A stretch of 64,000 nt of DNA from NCBI RefSeq assembly GCF_026191375.1, contig NZ_JAODTL010000054.1, forward strand, positions 62,001-126,000, written 5' to 3'. How positions within the stretch are numbered: position 1 is the stretch's first letter; each line of letters opens with the position of its first letter. Under the pieces are notes generated by a model. It made no database searches and was not told where the DNA came from. It worked only from the letters and a program-made list of their open reading frames with translations. This DNA is from Marinomonas pontica. GTDB taxonomy: Bacteria > Pseudomonadota > Gammaproteobacteria > Pseudomonadales > Marinomonadaceae. A program made the position numbers and the translations under genes. Below, one piece after another: positions 39,382 through 50,794 of the stretch.

Positions 39382-39845
39382 TGGCCACTGTTGAGCTGGA
39401 TTTACAAATTGCCACGCAGGAAACAAACCAACTTCCCAGTGAAGCAGATTTTAGACTTTGGGTCGAAAAAGCCTTAGAGAATTCGGATGAAGAATTTGAA
39501 GTCACCATCCGCATTGTTGAGGAAGAAGAAAGTCATGCTCTAAATCATGAGTATCGCGGCAAAGACAAATCAACCAATGTTTTATCTTTCCCGTTTGAGT
39601 CCCCTCCGGGTTTAGAGTTGCCATTATTAGGCGATTTGGTCATCTGCGCCCACGTGGTGGAAAAAGAAGCCCAAGAACAGAATAAAGAGTTACTTCATCA
39701 TTGGGCTCATATGACCATTCATGGCATCTTGCATTTATGCGGTTATGATCATATAAATGATGAAGAAGCAGATGAAATGGAATCGATAGAAACAGAGCTA
39801 CTGGCTTCCCTATCGATTTCCGACCCTTATTTGATTAAAGAGTGA
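39381..39845 (+). CDS. ybeY: Endoribonuclease YbeY
   Basis: Single-strand-specific metal-dependent RNase acting in 16S rRNA 3'-end maturation and ribosome quality control. 154 residues with the zinc motif [11 protein letters not shown] (HxxxHxxxxxH, about 112-122) and the substrate-channel Arg in [17 protein letters not shown]. Start overlaps the phoH stop, indicating translational coupling. Confidence 0.95.
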   Translation: MATVELDLQIATQETNQLPSEADFRLWVEKALENSDEEFEVTIRIVEEEESHALNHEYRGKDKSTNVLSFPFESPPGLELPLLGDLVICAHVVEKEAQEQNKELLHHWAHMTIHGILHLCGYDHINDEEADEMESIETELLASLSISDPYLIKE

Positions 39846-39857
39846 GCTAACACCCCA

Positions 39858-40724
39858 ATGAGTGACGACCGATCGAGTTTATCCAACGATCAACAAAAAT
39901 CCTGGTTTGAGCGTTTAACGCAAGCCTTCAATGATGAACCTCGCAGCCGCGGAGACATTGTTAAACTACTAGAAGCCGCCGTGAAGTCCGATATTATAGA
40001 TCGCGACGCCTTTACCATTGTAGAAGGCGCACTGGAAGTTTCTGAAGTGCAAGCACGAGACATCATGATTCCTCCATCTCAGATGGTGGTGATTAAGTCC
40101 GAAGACGACCCAAAAACATCACTCCGTAAGGTCATAGATTCCTCTCACTCGCGATTCCCAGTCGTTGGTGAAGACTCCGATGAAATCCTCGGTGTTCTAT
40201 TGGCAAAAGACTTATTGCCGTTGCTTTTCAAAGATGGCGACGTGACCATTGACGACATTTTGGCTCGCCTACGCCCCGCCAACTTTATTCCAGAAAGCAA
40301 ACGACTCAATGTTCTGTTAAACGATTTTAGAACCAAGCGCTACCACATGGCGTTAGTGCTAGACGAATACGGCAGTGTTTCCGGTCTGGTAACGATTGAA
40401 GACGTGCTTGAGCAAATTGTGGGTGAGATCGAAGACGAAACCGACAAACTCGATGACGAAGGCATTCAGATCACAACCGAACCGGGTGTTTATCTCGTTC
40501 CGGCCTTGTGTACGGTGGAAGATTTTAATGAGTTTTTCAAAGCCGACCTGAATGAAGAAGAATTTGACACTATTGGCGGCATCCTAGTCCAACAATTTGG
40601 TCACGTTCCGTTACGTGATGAAGAGTTATACTTTAATAACTTCCATTTCCGTATCGTGAAATCCGATGGTCGACGCATCAAAACGATCCAAGTATCAAAA
40701 CCTACACCAAACACACCTGAATAA
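39858..40724 (+). CDS. corC: CorC/HlyC-family CBS-domain protein (YbeX)
   Basis: Cytoplasmic protein linked to magnesium/cobalt homeostasis and, in E. coli, to ribosome assembly; 288 residues. Two CBS domains (about 65-190: MIPPSQMVVIKSEDD and MALVLDEYGSVSGLVTIEDV) are followed by the CorC_HlyC transporter-associated domain (about 205-280). No membrane segments. Sits 12 bp after ybeY and 1 bp before lnt. Confidence 0.93.
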   Translation: MSDDRSSLSNDQQKSWFERLTQAFNDEPRSRGDIVKLLEAAVKSDIIDRDAFTIVEGALEVSEVQARDIMIPPSQMVVIKSEDDPKTSLRKVIDSSHSRFPVVGEDSDEILGVLLAKDLLPLLFKDGDVTIDDILARLRPANFIPESKRLNVLLNDFRTKRYHMALVLDEYGSVSGLVTIEDVLEQIVGEIEDETDKLDDEGIQITTEPGVYLVPALCTVEDFNEFFKADLNEEEFDTIGGILVQQFGHVPLRDEELYFNNFHFRIVKSDGRRIKTIQVSKPTPNTPE

Positions 40725-40725
40725 G

Positions 40726-42300
40726 ATGACCATGCCCTACCCCGACTTAGCCAATTCAAAAGCGGGGTGGGAGCCTCGTGTGTCAGCAAAGATAAACAAA
40801 CTCCCTTCTTTCGTAACTCATTTCCTTGCCATTCTCGCGGGTGCGGTAGGTGTGACCAGTTTTGCACCGTTTCATTTCTGGCCTGGTTACTTCATCAGTC
40901 TGATCGCTTTTGGCGTTCTAGTGATTAGCAGCACAACAGCCAAATCCGCTTGCTGGCGCGGCTTCTTTGTCGCGTTGGGATTTTTTGGCGCTGGAGTTTC
41001 TTGGGTCTATGTCAGCATTGCTGAATATGGGCAAGTTGGCGCTTTCATCGCTGGGCTGATTACTTTTGCCTTTGTGGCTGTGCTTTGCGCATTTTGGGCT
41101 TTGTCTGCCTGGGCTTCATGGCGCCTTATTAAACGCTTCCCCAATCTTTCCGCCAGTATGTGGATCACATTGTGTTTCTTGCTAGGAGAGTTTTTACGCA
41201 GCACCTTATTCACAGGGTTCCCTTGGTTATTACCGGGCTACGCAATTGAAAACACATGGCTATTTGAACTCTTGCCAATTGGCGGCATCTGGCTGACAAG
41301 CACCGGCGTTGTCTTCACCGCGAGCGTACTTGCCGGCCTATTATTACGAAGAGACAATCCATTCCCGCTGTTGGGCATGCTACTGATGATTTGGGCAAGT
41401 TCCGCCTATTTGCACTACTTTCCCATTGCATGGGTGCAACAGACTGGCACGCTAAAAACCACTCTCGTCCAAGGCAATGTAAAACAAGATGAGAAATGGT
41501 TAACGCAAACCGCTGGCAAGTCTCTCGCCTATTACCAACAAGCCACCATTGAGCACCTAGACAGCGAATTGGTGGTTTGGCCCGAAACAGCGATCACCTA
41601 CGTTTACCCGCAAATAAAGCCTTACCTGACCTCTTTCAGCGAAGAGTTAGCTAACAGCAACACCACACTCATTACTGGCGTACCGGATATCAGTGAAGAC
41701 AGAAAAAATTACTACAACGCAATCTGGGCAACAGGCAACGGCTTTGGCCTTTACTACAAGCAGCATCTTGTTCCTTTTGGCGAGTACATTCCATTTGCAA
41801 ACTATATTGGCCCAATTTTGGATGTGTTTGGCATGCCAATGTCCAACTTCAAGCAAGGCGATGACAACCAACCTGTTCTGCAAGTAGGTGAATGGGGCGT
41901 TGCGCCTTTTATCTGTTATGAAATTGTGTATGCCGAACAGGTGAGACGCATGGTAAGAGACAGTGATTTCCTTATCACCATCAGCAACGACGGTTGGTTT
42001 GGCACGTCTTTTGGACCTTGGCAACATTTGCAAATTGCACAGTTCAGAGCAAAAGAGTCAGGACGTTATGTAATTCGCGCCACAAACACGGGCATTACCG
42101 CGTTTATCAATGAAAAGGGGGAAATTGAATCTCAAGCGCCGCAGTTTGAAAGAACCACGTTAACCGCCGAAGCAAAAGCGTTCACGGGGAACACGCCCTA
42201 CGTTAACTGGGGGTACTGGCCAACCCTATGGCTGCTGGGAATGTGCGTGATTCTGCCTTACTGTCACACCCTCATTTTAAGCCGAAAAAAATCCAGCTGA
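40726..42300 (+). CDS. lnt: Apolipoprotein N-acyltransferase Lnt
   Basis: Inner-membrane enzyme adding the third acyl chain to lipoproteins. 524 residues: several N-terminal helices, then a nitrilase-type periplasmic domain with Glu in VVWPETAITY, Lys in YYKQHLVPFGEYIPF and Cys in VAPFICYEIVYAE, and a final helix. ATG 40726 lies 1 bp after corC and gives normal length; the longer in-frame start at 40666 lies inside corC. Confidence 0.94.
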   Translation: MTMPYPDLANSKAGWEPRVSAKINKLPSFVTHFLAILAGAVGVTSFAPFHFWPGYFISLIAFGVLVISSTTAKSACWRGFFVALGFFGAGVSWVYVSIAEYGQVGAFIAGLITFAFVAVLCAFWALSAWASWRLIKRFPNLSASMWITLCFLLGEFLRSTLFTGFPWLLPGYAIENTWLFELLPIGGIWLTSTGVVFTASVLAGLLLRRDNPFPLLGMLLMIWASSAYLHYFPIAWVQQTGTLKTTLVQGNVKQDEKWLTQTAGKSLAYYQQATIEHLDSELVVWPETAITYVYPQIKPYLTSFSEELANSNTTLITGVPDISEDRKNYYNAIWATGNGFGLYYKQHLVPFGEYIPFANYIGPILDVFGMPMSNFKQGDDNQPVLQVGEWGVAPFICYEIVYAEQVRRMVRDSDFLITISNDGWFGTSFGPWQHLQIAQFRAKESGRYVIRATNTGITAFINEKGEIESQAPQFERTTLTAEAKAFTGNTPYVNWGYWPTLWLLGMCVILPYCHTLILSRKKSS

Positions 42301-42305
42301 ATCAA

Positions 42306-42339
42306 AAACACCACAACAGAATCGTTGTGGTGTTTCTTT
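42306..42339. terminator. Bidirectional terminator between lnt and ybeL
   Basis: AAACACCACAAC (42306-42317) pairs with GTTGTGGTGTTT (42324-42335); A and T flanks serve both convergent genes. Confidence 0.8.
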
Positions 42340-42352
42340 AAAGAGCATTATG

Positions 42353-42799
42353 TTATTCAGCGCTATCGCCCTTCTCGTCATGCGTCGACATTAAGCCATA
42401 ATGGCAGATTTCACATGGCTCTAATGTTTGTTCTGTTTCGACGTCGTTGTCATGGCCACACGACATACATCGATAACGACCTGGCGCTACGACTGCCCCC
42501 ACAACATGACAATCTTCAAGCGGTACAGGATTGTTGTTCGCGTGATTAATAAGCCACAACAGCGCGGCGTCTTCTTTTTCGTCCAGCTCTTCAACCAACT
42601 CATGCCCTTCATCCAAGACATAGTGCCAATTGGCGTCTACCCACGCTTCGGTATAGCCCATTTTATCGTGCCAATAAGCGGTCATAAGTGCGACATCTTC
42701 TAAAAACCAATCTTTCGCGCCAATCAATGTTTTACGCGCTTCTTCCACTAAATTGGAATCGCTCTCACGTTTTGACGAATCTTTTTTCATAGAATTCAT
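42353..42799 (-). CDS. ybeL: Zinc-ribbon protein of the DUF1451 (YbeL) family
   Basis: Cytoplasmic protein of 148 residues: a helical N-terminal region rich in Trp and acids (AKDWFLEDVALMTAYWHDKM) and a C-terminal zinc ribbon with CMSCGHDND and CEICHYG. The same gene precedes leuS in E. coli (ybeL), which supports orthology. GAGGAG six bases before ATG 42799 fixes the start. Function unknown. Confidence 0.82.
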   Translation of the reverse strand: MNSMKKDSSKRESDSNLVEEARKTLIGAKDWFLEDVALMTAYWHDKMGYTEAWVDANWHYVLDEGHELVEELDEKEDAALLWLINHANNNPVPLEDCHVVGAVVAPGRYRCMSCGHDNDVETEQTLEPCEICHYGLMSTHDEKGDSAE

Positions 42800-42969
42800 A
42801 ACTCCTCCTCAATGCACCTTCTATTTAGAGCTCCATCTCTATAAAATAGCGGATATTTTCAGACTCTGTTGGCCATTACAGCAATATCTTGTGCTATGTC
42901 GCTATTTAGCCTTTCTTTTAATGAAAAAGAGAATACAGGTCTACCAACCTTACGTCGATAATGGGATAA

Positions 42970-45426
<2,457 letters not shown>

Positions 45427-45438
45427 TCAAGGCGTAAT

Positions 45439-45470
45439 AAGGGATGGCTAAGCCATCCCTTTTCCTTTTC
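45439..45470 (+). terminator. Terminator or attenuator between leuS and lptE
   Basis: AAGGGATGGCT (45439-45449) pairs with AGCCATCCCTT (45451-45461), followed by T-rich sequence. It covers an alternative lptE start at 45444, arguing that lptE starts downstream. Confidence 0.8.
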
Positions 45471-45491
45471 AACAATACAGAGATCTTGGAT

Positions 45492-46007
45492 ATGACTGCC
45501 GCCTTAACGCACACTACTCGTCTATTTTTATTACTCGTGATGACTATGAGTATGGTCGCTTGTGGCTTCCATTTGCGAGGCGAAGCCAATATCCCTGCTC
45601 AATTACACGTCTTGACGTTAACCTCTGACAGCGGATCGGACAGCTTTGATCGCGCTCTTAGAATTGCGCTAAGCAAAGCGGGTGTCGTAGTAATAGACAA
45701 AGACAGCGCCAACAACAGAGTATTGAACCTAAAAATTAACGCCATTGCTGTTGCTGATACGCAATTGGCTCGTGACGCTGACAACGATGTCTCTCAAATC
45801 CAGCGCCGATTAAGCAGCCACTACTTTATCCGCCAGGCTGACGGTAAATCCCTGTATGGCCCTCGCACCATTAGCACAACGAAAACCCTTACCAATCAAA
45901 ACGCGGAAGAAAGCGCCAAGCTTTCCTACAACCAGACGCACACTGAAAGCATGTACGATGACCTCGCAAACCAGTTAGTAAGCGATTTAAGCTACGCGCC
46001 TTTATAA
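45492..46007 (+). CDS. lptE: LPS-assembly lipoprotein LptE
   Basis: Outer-membrane lipoprotein that plugs the LptD barrel and delivers LPS to the surface. 171 residues from ATG 45492, with a lipobox SMVAC (Cys near residue 25) followed by GFHLRGEANIP, the typical LptE opening. The in-frame ATG at 45444 is rejected because a terminator hairpin covers it and it would put 16 extra residues before the signal peptide. holA follows after 26 bp. Confidence 0.9.
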   Translation: MTAALTHTTRLFLLLVMTMSMVACGFHLRGEANIPAQLHVLTLTSDSGSDSFDRALRIALSKAGVVVIDKDSANNRVLNLKINAIAVADTQLARDADNDVSQIQRRLSSHYFIRQADGKSLYGPRTISTTKTLTNQNAEESAKLSYNQTHTESMYDDLANQLVSDLSYAPL

Positions 46008-46033
46008 ACTGACATTACGTTTAGGCCCATGCT

Positions 46034-47062
46034 ATGAAAGTCCGCGCGGATCAACTAATACAGCAGCTGAAGAAAAATTTAGCCCCTATTTATATTATTT
46101 CGGGTGACGATGTGTTGTTGTGCCAAGAAGCCGCAGACAGCATTCGAAAAGCCGCACAACATCACCAAATCGATGAACGACTTCGTTTTGTTGCCGATGC
46201 GCAGTTTGACTGGCAAGACGTTATTAATGAAAACCAAAGTCTGTCTTTATTTTCAAGCCGACGCTTATTCGATATACAAATAGATAAAATGGGCGAAAAA
46301 CACAGCAAAGCTTTGGCTCAATTAGGTCAATCCCTTAGCGAAGACAATACCATTTTACTAACGTTGCCTAAAATCGATGCTCGAACGCAAAAAGCAAAAT
46401 GGTTCACACAACTTGAGTCTCAAGGTGTATTTGTACAAATTTGGCCAATCGAAGCCAACCGATTGCCTGCATGGGTACAGCAAAGAGCGCAATCCCTTGA
46501 CCTATCACTGACTCGGGATGCCGCCAGTGTGATCTGTGAACGCGGCGAAGGTAACCTTCTGGCGCTTTCTCAGGAGTTAGAAAAGCTCGCCTTACTTCAT
46601 GGCCAAGGTGCCCAAATAGATGCCGAAAAAGTCGTTGAATCGGTTGCAGACAGCAGTCGCTATTCTATCTACGACCTTAGTGACAGGCTGTTAATGGGCA
46701 AAGCCAAAGACGCCATGCATTGCTTAAACCAATTGCTTGGCGAAGGTGTCGAGCCCAGCATTATCTTGTGGCTGTTTAATCGCGAAGTGCAAACATTGGC
46801 AAACCTCCTGCAAAGCATGCAATCCTCGAGCTTCAGACAAGCTTGCCAAAGTGAAAAAATCTGGGACAAACGCGTGCCTTTCTATGAAAGCGCCATGTCA
46901 CGCCACAATAAAGTCACCCTACCTTACATGCAAAATTACCTAGCATTAATAGACAAAAGCATCAAAGGTTTAGAGGGCCCAGACAATGCAACAGGCTTTC
47001 GGAATTTGGTGATGATGTTCTGCGGATACAAACCGACTTGCACCGAACTCGACATTCCATAA
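46034..47062 (+). CDS. holA: DNA polymerase III delta subunit HolA
   Basis: Clamp-loader subunit that opens the beta clamp. 342 residues, with an N-terminal AAA+-like domain starting YIISGDDVLLCQEAADSIRK (no Walker A, as expected for delta), a helical middle and a C-terminal collar domain. The motif VESVADSSRYSIYDLSDRLL is typical. Order leuS-lptE-holA is conserved in gammaproteobacteria. Confidence 0.93.
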   Translation: MKVRADQLIQQLKKNLAPIYIISGDDVLLCQEAADSIRKAAQHHQIDERLRFVADAQFDWQDVINENQSLSLFSSRRLFDIQIDKMGEKHSKALAQLGQSLSEDNTILLTLPKIDARTQKAKWFTQLESQGVFVQIWPIEANRLPAWVQQRAQSLDLSLTRDAASVICERGEGNLLALSQELEKLALLHGQGAQIDAEKVVESVADSSRYSIYDLSDRLLMGKAKDAMHCLNQLLGEGVEPSIILWLFNREVQTLANLLQSMQSSSFRQACQSEKIWDKRVPFYESAMSRHNKVTLPYMQNYLALIDKSIKGLEGPDNATGFRNLVMMFCGYKPTCTELDIP

Positions 47063-47080
47063 ATCTTAATTATCATAAAA

Positions 47081-47094
47081 TTGATTTGTATCAA
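47081..47094. promoter_or_regulatory. FNR/Anr-type (or Dnr) box
   Basis: TTGATTTGTATCAA is a perfect TTGAT-N4-ATCAA site, 99 bp before the FIST-MCP start. Such sites are bound by FNR, Anr or the NO-sensing Dnr. At this distance it could activate the receptor gene when oxygen is low or NO is present. Confidence 0.6.
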
Positions 47095-47193
47095 TAGGTT
47101 ACGATTTTAAACCAATAGACACATAAAGCTGACATTGTTCTATCCTTATTAGAGGGATAATAACGAAAACAAATTGGCTCTATGGAGACGTCT

Positions 47194-49203
47194 ATGTCTT
47201 GGTTCAAACGAAAAACATTAACGCAATCTGATTCCGCAGCACACAGTGACGGCGTTAGAATTCTTCAAGTAGCGCAGTCCGAACTGTCTGAATCTAGTCT
47301 ATCGGCTCTGAAATTCCCCGAACACAAAACACAACTTATTTTAGCGTTCGTTTCTTCCAATCTGGATTTTGAAAGCACCGTTGAAAACATTCAACGTTAC
47401 ACGCCCTTTTGTGACAAAGTAGTCGCTGTTATGACCTCAGGTGAACTCAACAGTCAACAAGCCAACTTTTACCAAACAACGGATGGCAAATGGGATTCCA
47501 TAGTATTACAAAGTTACAGCGATGAATTATTCGATGCCATCGAGATAAAGACCGTCGCGTTACATTGTGAAGATTTAAAACAAGGCAAAACATCAAAAAG
47601 CAAACCAGAACGAATTCTAGCGATTCAGTCAGAAATTGAAAAAATAAACCTAAAAATGGCGGTCAATTATCAAGACACCATCGCCATCACCTTCATTGAT
47701 GGACTATCGTCCAGTGAAAACTTCTTTATGAAGGCATTGTACGACAGCCAACGTTTTCCCTGCCATTTCATTGGCGGCTCAGCCGGGGGGAAATTAGACT
47801 TTAAACAAGCGTCGGTTTACGACGGCAGCAAAGTAGCGCACAACAGCGCCGTTGTGATCTTCACTAAGCTAGCTGACAATATCCGCTATGGTATTTTGAA
47901 AACGCACAACTTCCAAAAGACCAAACGCTCATTCTACATTGCAGAATCCGATCCACAACGTCGTACAGTTACCACCGTTATTTCCAAATCCACGGGAAAT
48001 ATAGTGAACATTGTCGATCATTTGTGCGACTACTTTAAATGCCAACCTCATGATCTAAACACAAAACTGAACAGCCACTCCTTTGCCGTTGAAATCGGCA
48101 ACGAGTTATTTATTCGATCAATCGCCAGCATCGATTTGGAAAAGAAAGTGATTCACTTCTTTTGCGATTTGGACTTCGGTGACGAGCTTATCCTAGTGGA
48201 GGCCAAAGGGTTTGCAGACAGCACCAAGCAAGCGTTTGATGAGTTTATGAAAGGCAAACCAAAGCCGGTTGCCATGTTGGCAAACGACTGTATTTTACGC
48301 CGCCTGAACAACGCCAACGCACTGAAAGACCTCACCGCTTTTCAAAACATCAAAGCCGCTGGGTTCTCCACATTTGGCGAGCTCTTAGGCGTACACATGA
48401 ACCAGACACTGACCGCACTCTTTTTGTTCCGAGTCACCAAAGACGAGCCTTTCTCAGACCCCATTGTTGATAATTTCCCGATCCATTACAGCTATTTCAA
48501 AGAGTTCTTCACACTGTCAAAACTGAATAGCTTGATGCAAATCAACCGTTTACAAGCGGATCTTATTAAGTACCTTTCTGAATATCGCCCTTTGCTTGAA
48601 AAAGTAGTGAGCAGTTTTAATCAAATCACTGAATATTCTCAACAGACAGAAGCCATTATTAGTGATGTCAGCGGCACATTTCACGACTTAAAAAATGACA
48701 TAACCGCTCAAGAAGACGGACGTAAAGCCCTGAGTGGTAACGTTGCCCAGCTTAAAAACAACTCAGAACAGGTACTGGCCATTCTTAAAGTCATTTCAGG
48801 TATAGCAGACCAAACCAACCTGCTCGCTCTTAACGCTGCCATTGAAGCCGCGCGTGCCGGTGAAGCAGGCAGAGGTTTTGCCGTGGTGGCGGATGAAGTG
48901 CGTCAACTGTCTAAAAACACTCAAGACAGCTTGAACAAAACAGGTGACACCATTTCATCTGTGACTAAGTCCACAGGCTCTATCAGCCATTCGATTGAAA
49001 GCATGGAACAGTTTATGGCACGACTCACCGGCAACACCAGTGAGCTGACCGCGCAAATTCAGTCTCTTGGTGATGCTTCCACGATGGCCAGTCGTGACGT
49101 CAATGAAAGCATTCGCGCCATACGGGAAATGACCAACCGGATGGAGGAAATCGACAAAGAAGTCACCGTCATAGAAAGTCTTAAACAAGCTAATAATTTG
49201 TAG
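47194..49203 (+). CDS. Cytoplasmic chemoreceptor: FIST sensor fused to an MCP signalling domain
   Basis: Soluble signalling protein of 669 residues with no membrane helix. FIST_N (about 35-225, with [18 protein letters not shown] and [13 protein letters not shown]) and FIST_C (about 230-400, with [18 protein letters not shown] and [14 protein letters not shown]) form the sensor; the MCP hairpin follows with tip [21 protein letters not shown] near residues 535-555. Start is ATG 47194 with GGAG (47184-47187) six bases ahead; ATG 47182 overlaps that site. Some FIST proteins such as Pseudomonas NosP bind heme and NO. A perfect FNR-type box upstream fits control by oxygen or NO. The ligand itself is not determined. 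Confidence 0.87.
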   Translation: MSWFKRKTLTQSDSAAHSDGVRILQVAQSELSESSLSALKFPEHKTQLILAFVSSNLDFESTVENIQRYTPFCDKVVAVMTSGELNSQQANFYQTTDGKWDSIVLQSYSDELFDAIEIKTVALHCEDLKQGKTSKSKPERILAIQSEIEKINLKMAVNYQDTIAITFIDGLSSSENFFMKALYDSQRFPCHFIGGSAGGKLDFKQASVYDGSKVAHNSAVVIFTKLADNIRYGILKTHNFQKTKRSFYIAESDPQRRTVTTVISKSTGNIVNIVDHLCDYFKCQPHDLNTKLNSHSFAVEIGNELFIRSIASIDLEKKVIHFFCDLDFGDELILVEAKGFADSTKQAFDEFMKGKPKPVAMLANDCILRRLNNANALKDLTAFQNIKAAGFSTFGELLGVHMNQTLTALFLFRVTKDEPFSDPIVDNFPIHYSYFKEFFTLSKLNSLMQINRLQADLIKYLSEYRPLLEKVVSSFNQITEYSQQTEAIISDVSGTFHDLKNDITAQEDGRKALSGNVAQLKNNSEQVLAILKVISGIADQTNLLALNAAIEAARAGEAGRGFAVVADEVRQLSKNTQDSLNKTGDTISSVTKSTGSISHSIESMEQFMARLTGNTSELTAQIQSLGDASTMASRDVNESIRAIREMTNRMEEIDKEVTVIESLKQANNL

Positions 49204-49210
49204 CCCCATA

Positions 49211-49245
49211 AAGTGAAGCCTGCCCAGCAGGCTTCACTTATTTTG
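49211..49245 (+). terminator. Terminator after FIST-MCP
   Basis: AAGTGAAGCCTG (49211-49222) pairs with CAGGCTTCACTT (49228-49239), followed by ATTTT. An alternative pairing GCCTGCC (49218-49224) with GGCAGGC (49245-49251) competes with it. Confidence 0.75.
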
Positions 49246-49292
49246 GCAGGCTGCTATCATGCGGCTCCCACTTACACTTGGTGAAAAACAGC

Positions 49293-49952
49293 ATGCAGAA
49301 TGAATCTCTTATCCTAGAAGAACTGACCGTTTGGAGCACGCCGCTGTTCATCACACAAATGCCAGATCATGACTTTTTAAAAGACGCATTATTGAGCGCG
49401 GTTTACCAGCAAAAAAACCAACAAACCACCGCCATTGAAAGCCAAATCGCCCCTAAAGCAAAACACGCGCTGCATGAAAGCACCCTAGACTTTTTGGATC
49501 TTGCTGATGCGAATGTGATGGAGGCCAAGAGAGCATTGGAAGAACTCATCCTTGAGATCGCAGCGACTGTGAATCACGCTTTTTGGCCCGAAGACATGCA
49601 AGCTGATGCTCACATCATTGAATCTTGGTATCACGTCACTCAAAAAGGTGGCTATCACGATGCCCATTCGCACCCCAATTGTTCTTGGTGCGGCATTTAC
49701 TATCTAGAACCTGGTGATGCTCAGCACGAAGGCAACGGCGGCCTGAACCGCTTTTATGACCCTAGAGTCAACGCCGAACACTACGCGGATCCTGGCACCG
49801 CATATCTTGGTGGACAAGGCGTGTGGGACTTTACCCCTACGGACGGACAGGTCATTATTTTCCCATCCTACTTGAAACATTCAGCCCTGCCCTATTTTGG
49901 AGAAAAAGACCGAGTTGTGATCGCGTTCAACAGTATTATTGAAACGTATTAG
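49293..49952 (+). CDS. 2OG-Fe(II) oxygenase-like protein (TIGR02466-type)
   Basis: Probable iron- and 2-oxoglutarate-dependent oxygenase, 219 residues from ATG 49293 (in-frame TTG 49278 is possible). Iron ligands are likely in GGYHDAHSHPN (HxD/H..H) and KHSALPYFGEKDRVVIAFN (distal His plus the basic residue for 2OG). The middle WCGIYYLEP and the double-stranded beta-helix pattern fit the family, often described as putative prolyl hydroxylase-like. Lone gene; the substrate is unknown. Confidence 0.75.
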   Translation: MQNESLILEELTVWSTPLFITQMPDHDFLKDALLSAVYQQKNQQTTAIESQIAPKAKHALHESTLDFLDLADANVMEAKRALEELILEIAATVNHAFWPEDMQADAHIIESWYHVTQKGGYHDAHSHPNCSWCGIYYLEPGDAQHEGNGGLNRFYDPRVNAEHYADPGTAYLGGQGVWDFTPTDGQVIIFPSYLKHSALPYFGEKDRVVIAFNSIIETY

Positions 49953-50158
49953 CGGCACTTCTCGCAACGCATCTCCTACCAAGCCAGTATCAATAAAACA
50001 TTACTGGCTTAGCCTAACCGCTTCGATTACGCTGTTCACTCATGTTTTTACAAGAAATTTCATAAGTTTCCATTCAAACATTCACAATAGATCGTTATTT
50101 GTAGTAATTTAACAAGCTATGATCTTTATGCAATGTGGCCATCACTATGGGGAAGTCT

Positions 50159-50767
50159 ATGCGTTTCCAGTTTGATCAACTCAGCGCGAATCAACGCTAC
50201 CACCTGATCACTCAAACTATCACTCCACGCCCAATTGCGTGGATTCTAACCAAAAACGAAAACGAGAGTTTCAACCTAGCTCCCTTCTCGTATTTCGCAC
50301 CTGTCTCCTCGGACCCAGCACTGGTCATGGTGTCCATTGGCAACAAATCCGCCAATCAAGCAAAAGACACAAAACACAATTTGCTGCGAGAAAAGGAATG
50401 TGTTTTGCATATTCCCAGTGAAGCACTGATGAACGCCGTGAACGAAAGTGCGGCCAATTTACCTTATGGTGAATCTGAGCTACCTAACACGCATGTCTCG
50501 CTGGCCGACTTCACTAAAACACTACCGCGTATTCAACAAGCCAACGTGGCCATGCACTGTCGGTTGTTTGACATACATTCGCTGGGCAACGCCTCTTTTC
50601 AAGCGGTGTATTTAGAGATACTGGACGTGCATGTTGAAGAAGACCTGATCACAGAAGCAAATTCTCGAATTTATATTGATAACAAAAAGCTTAACCCGCT
50701 TGCCCGACTCGGTGGCGATGACTATGCACTCGTTGGCAAGACAGTGACGATGAAACGTCCTAATTAG
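50159..50767 (+). CDS. Flavin reductase-like / FMN-binding split-barrel protein
   Basis: FMN-binding protein of 202 residues, with TPRPIAWILTKNENESFNLAPFSYF and VSSDPALVMVSIGNKS, motifs of the flavin reductase domain fold (DIM6/NTAB group). GGGG (49149-type site at 50149-50152) six bases before ATG 50159 decides the start over GTG 50135 and ATG 50147. The 871-residue cNMP/acyltransferase/SGNH protein follows after 27 bp, so the two are probably co-transcribed. Confidence 0.83.
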   Translation: MRFQFDQLSANQRYHLITQTITPRPIAWILTKNENESFNLAPFSYFAPVSSDPALVMVSIGNKSANQAKDTKHNLLREKECVLHIPSEALMNAVNESAANLPYGESELPNTHVSLADFTKTLPRIQQANVAMHCRLFDIHSLGNASFQAVYLEILDVHVEEDLITEANSRIYIDNKKLNPLARLGGDDYALVGKTVTMKRPN

Positions 50768-50794
50768 GGCATCACAGATTTGAGGTAAACAAAG

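Noticed and set aside
45444-45491. Longer lptE N-terminus from ATG 45444
   Set aside because: That start sits inside the leuS terminator hairpin and places extra residues before the lipoprotein signal.
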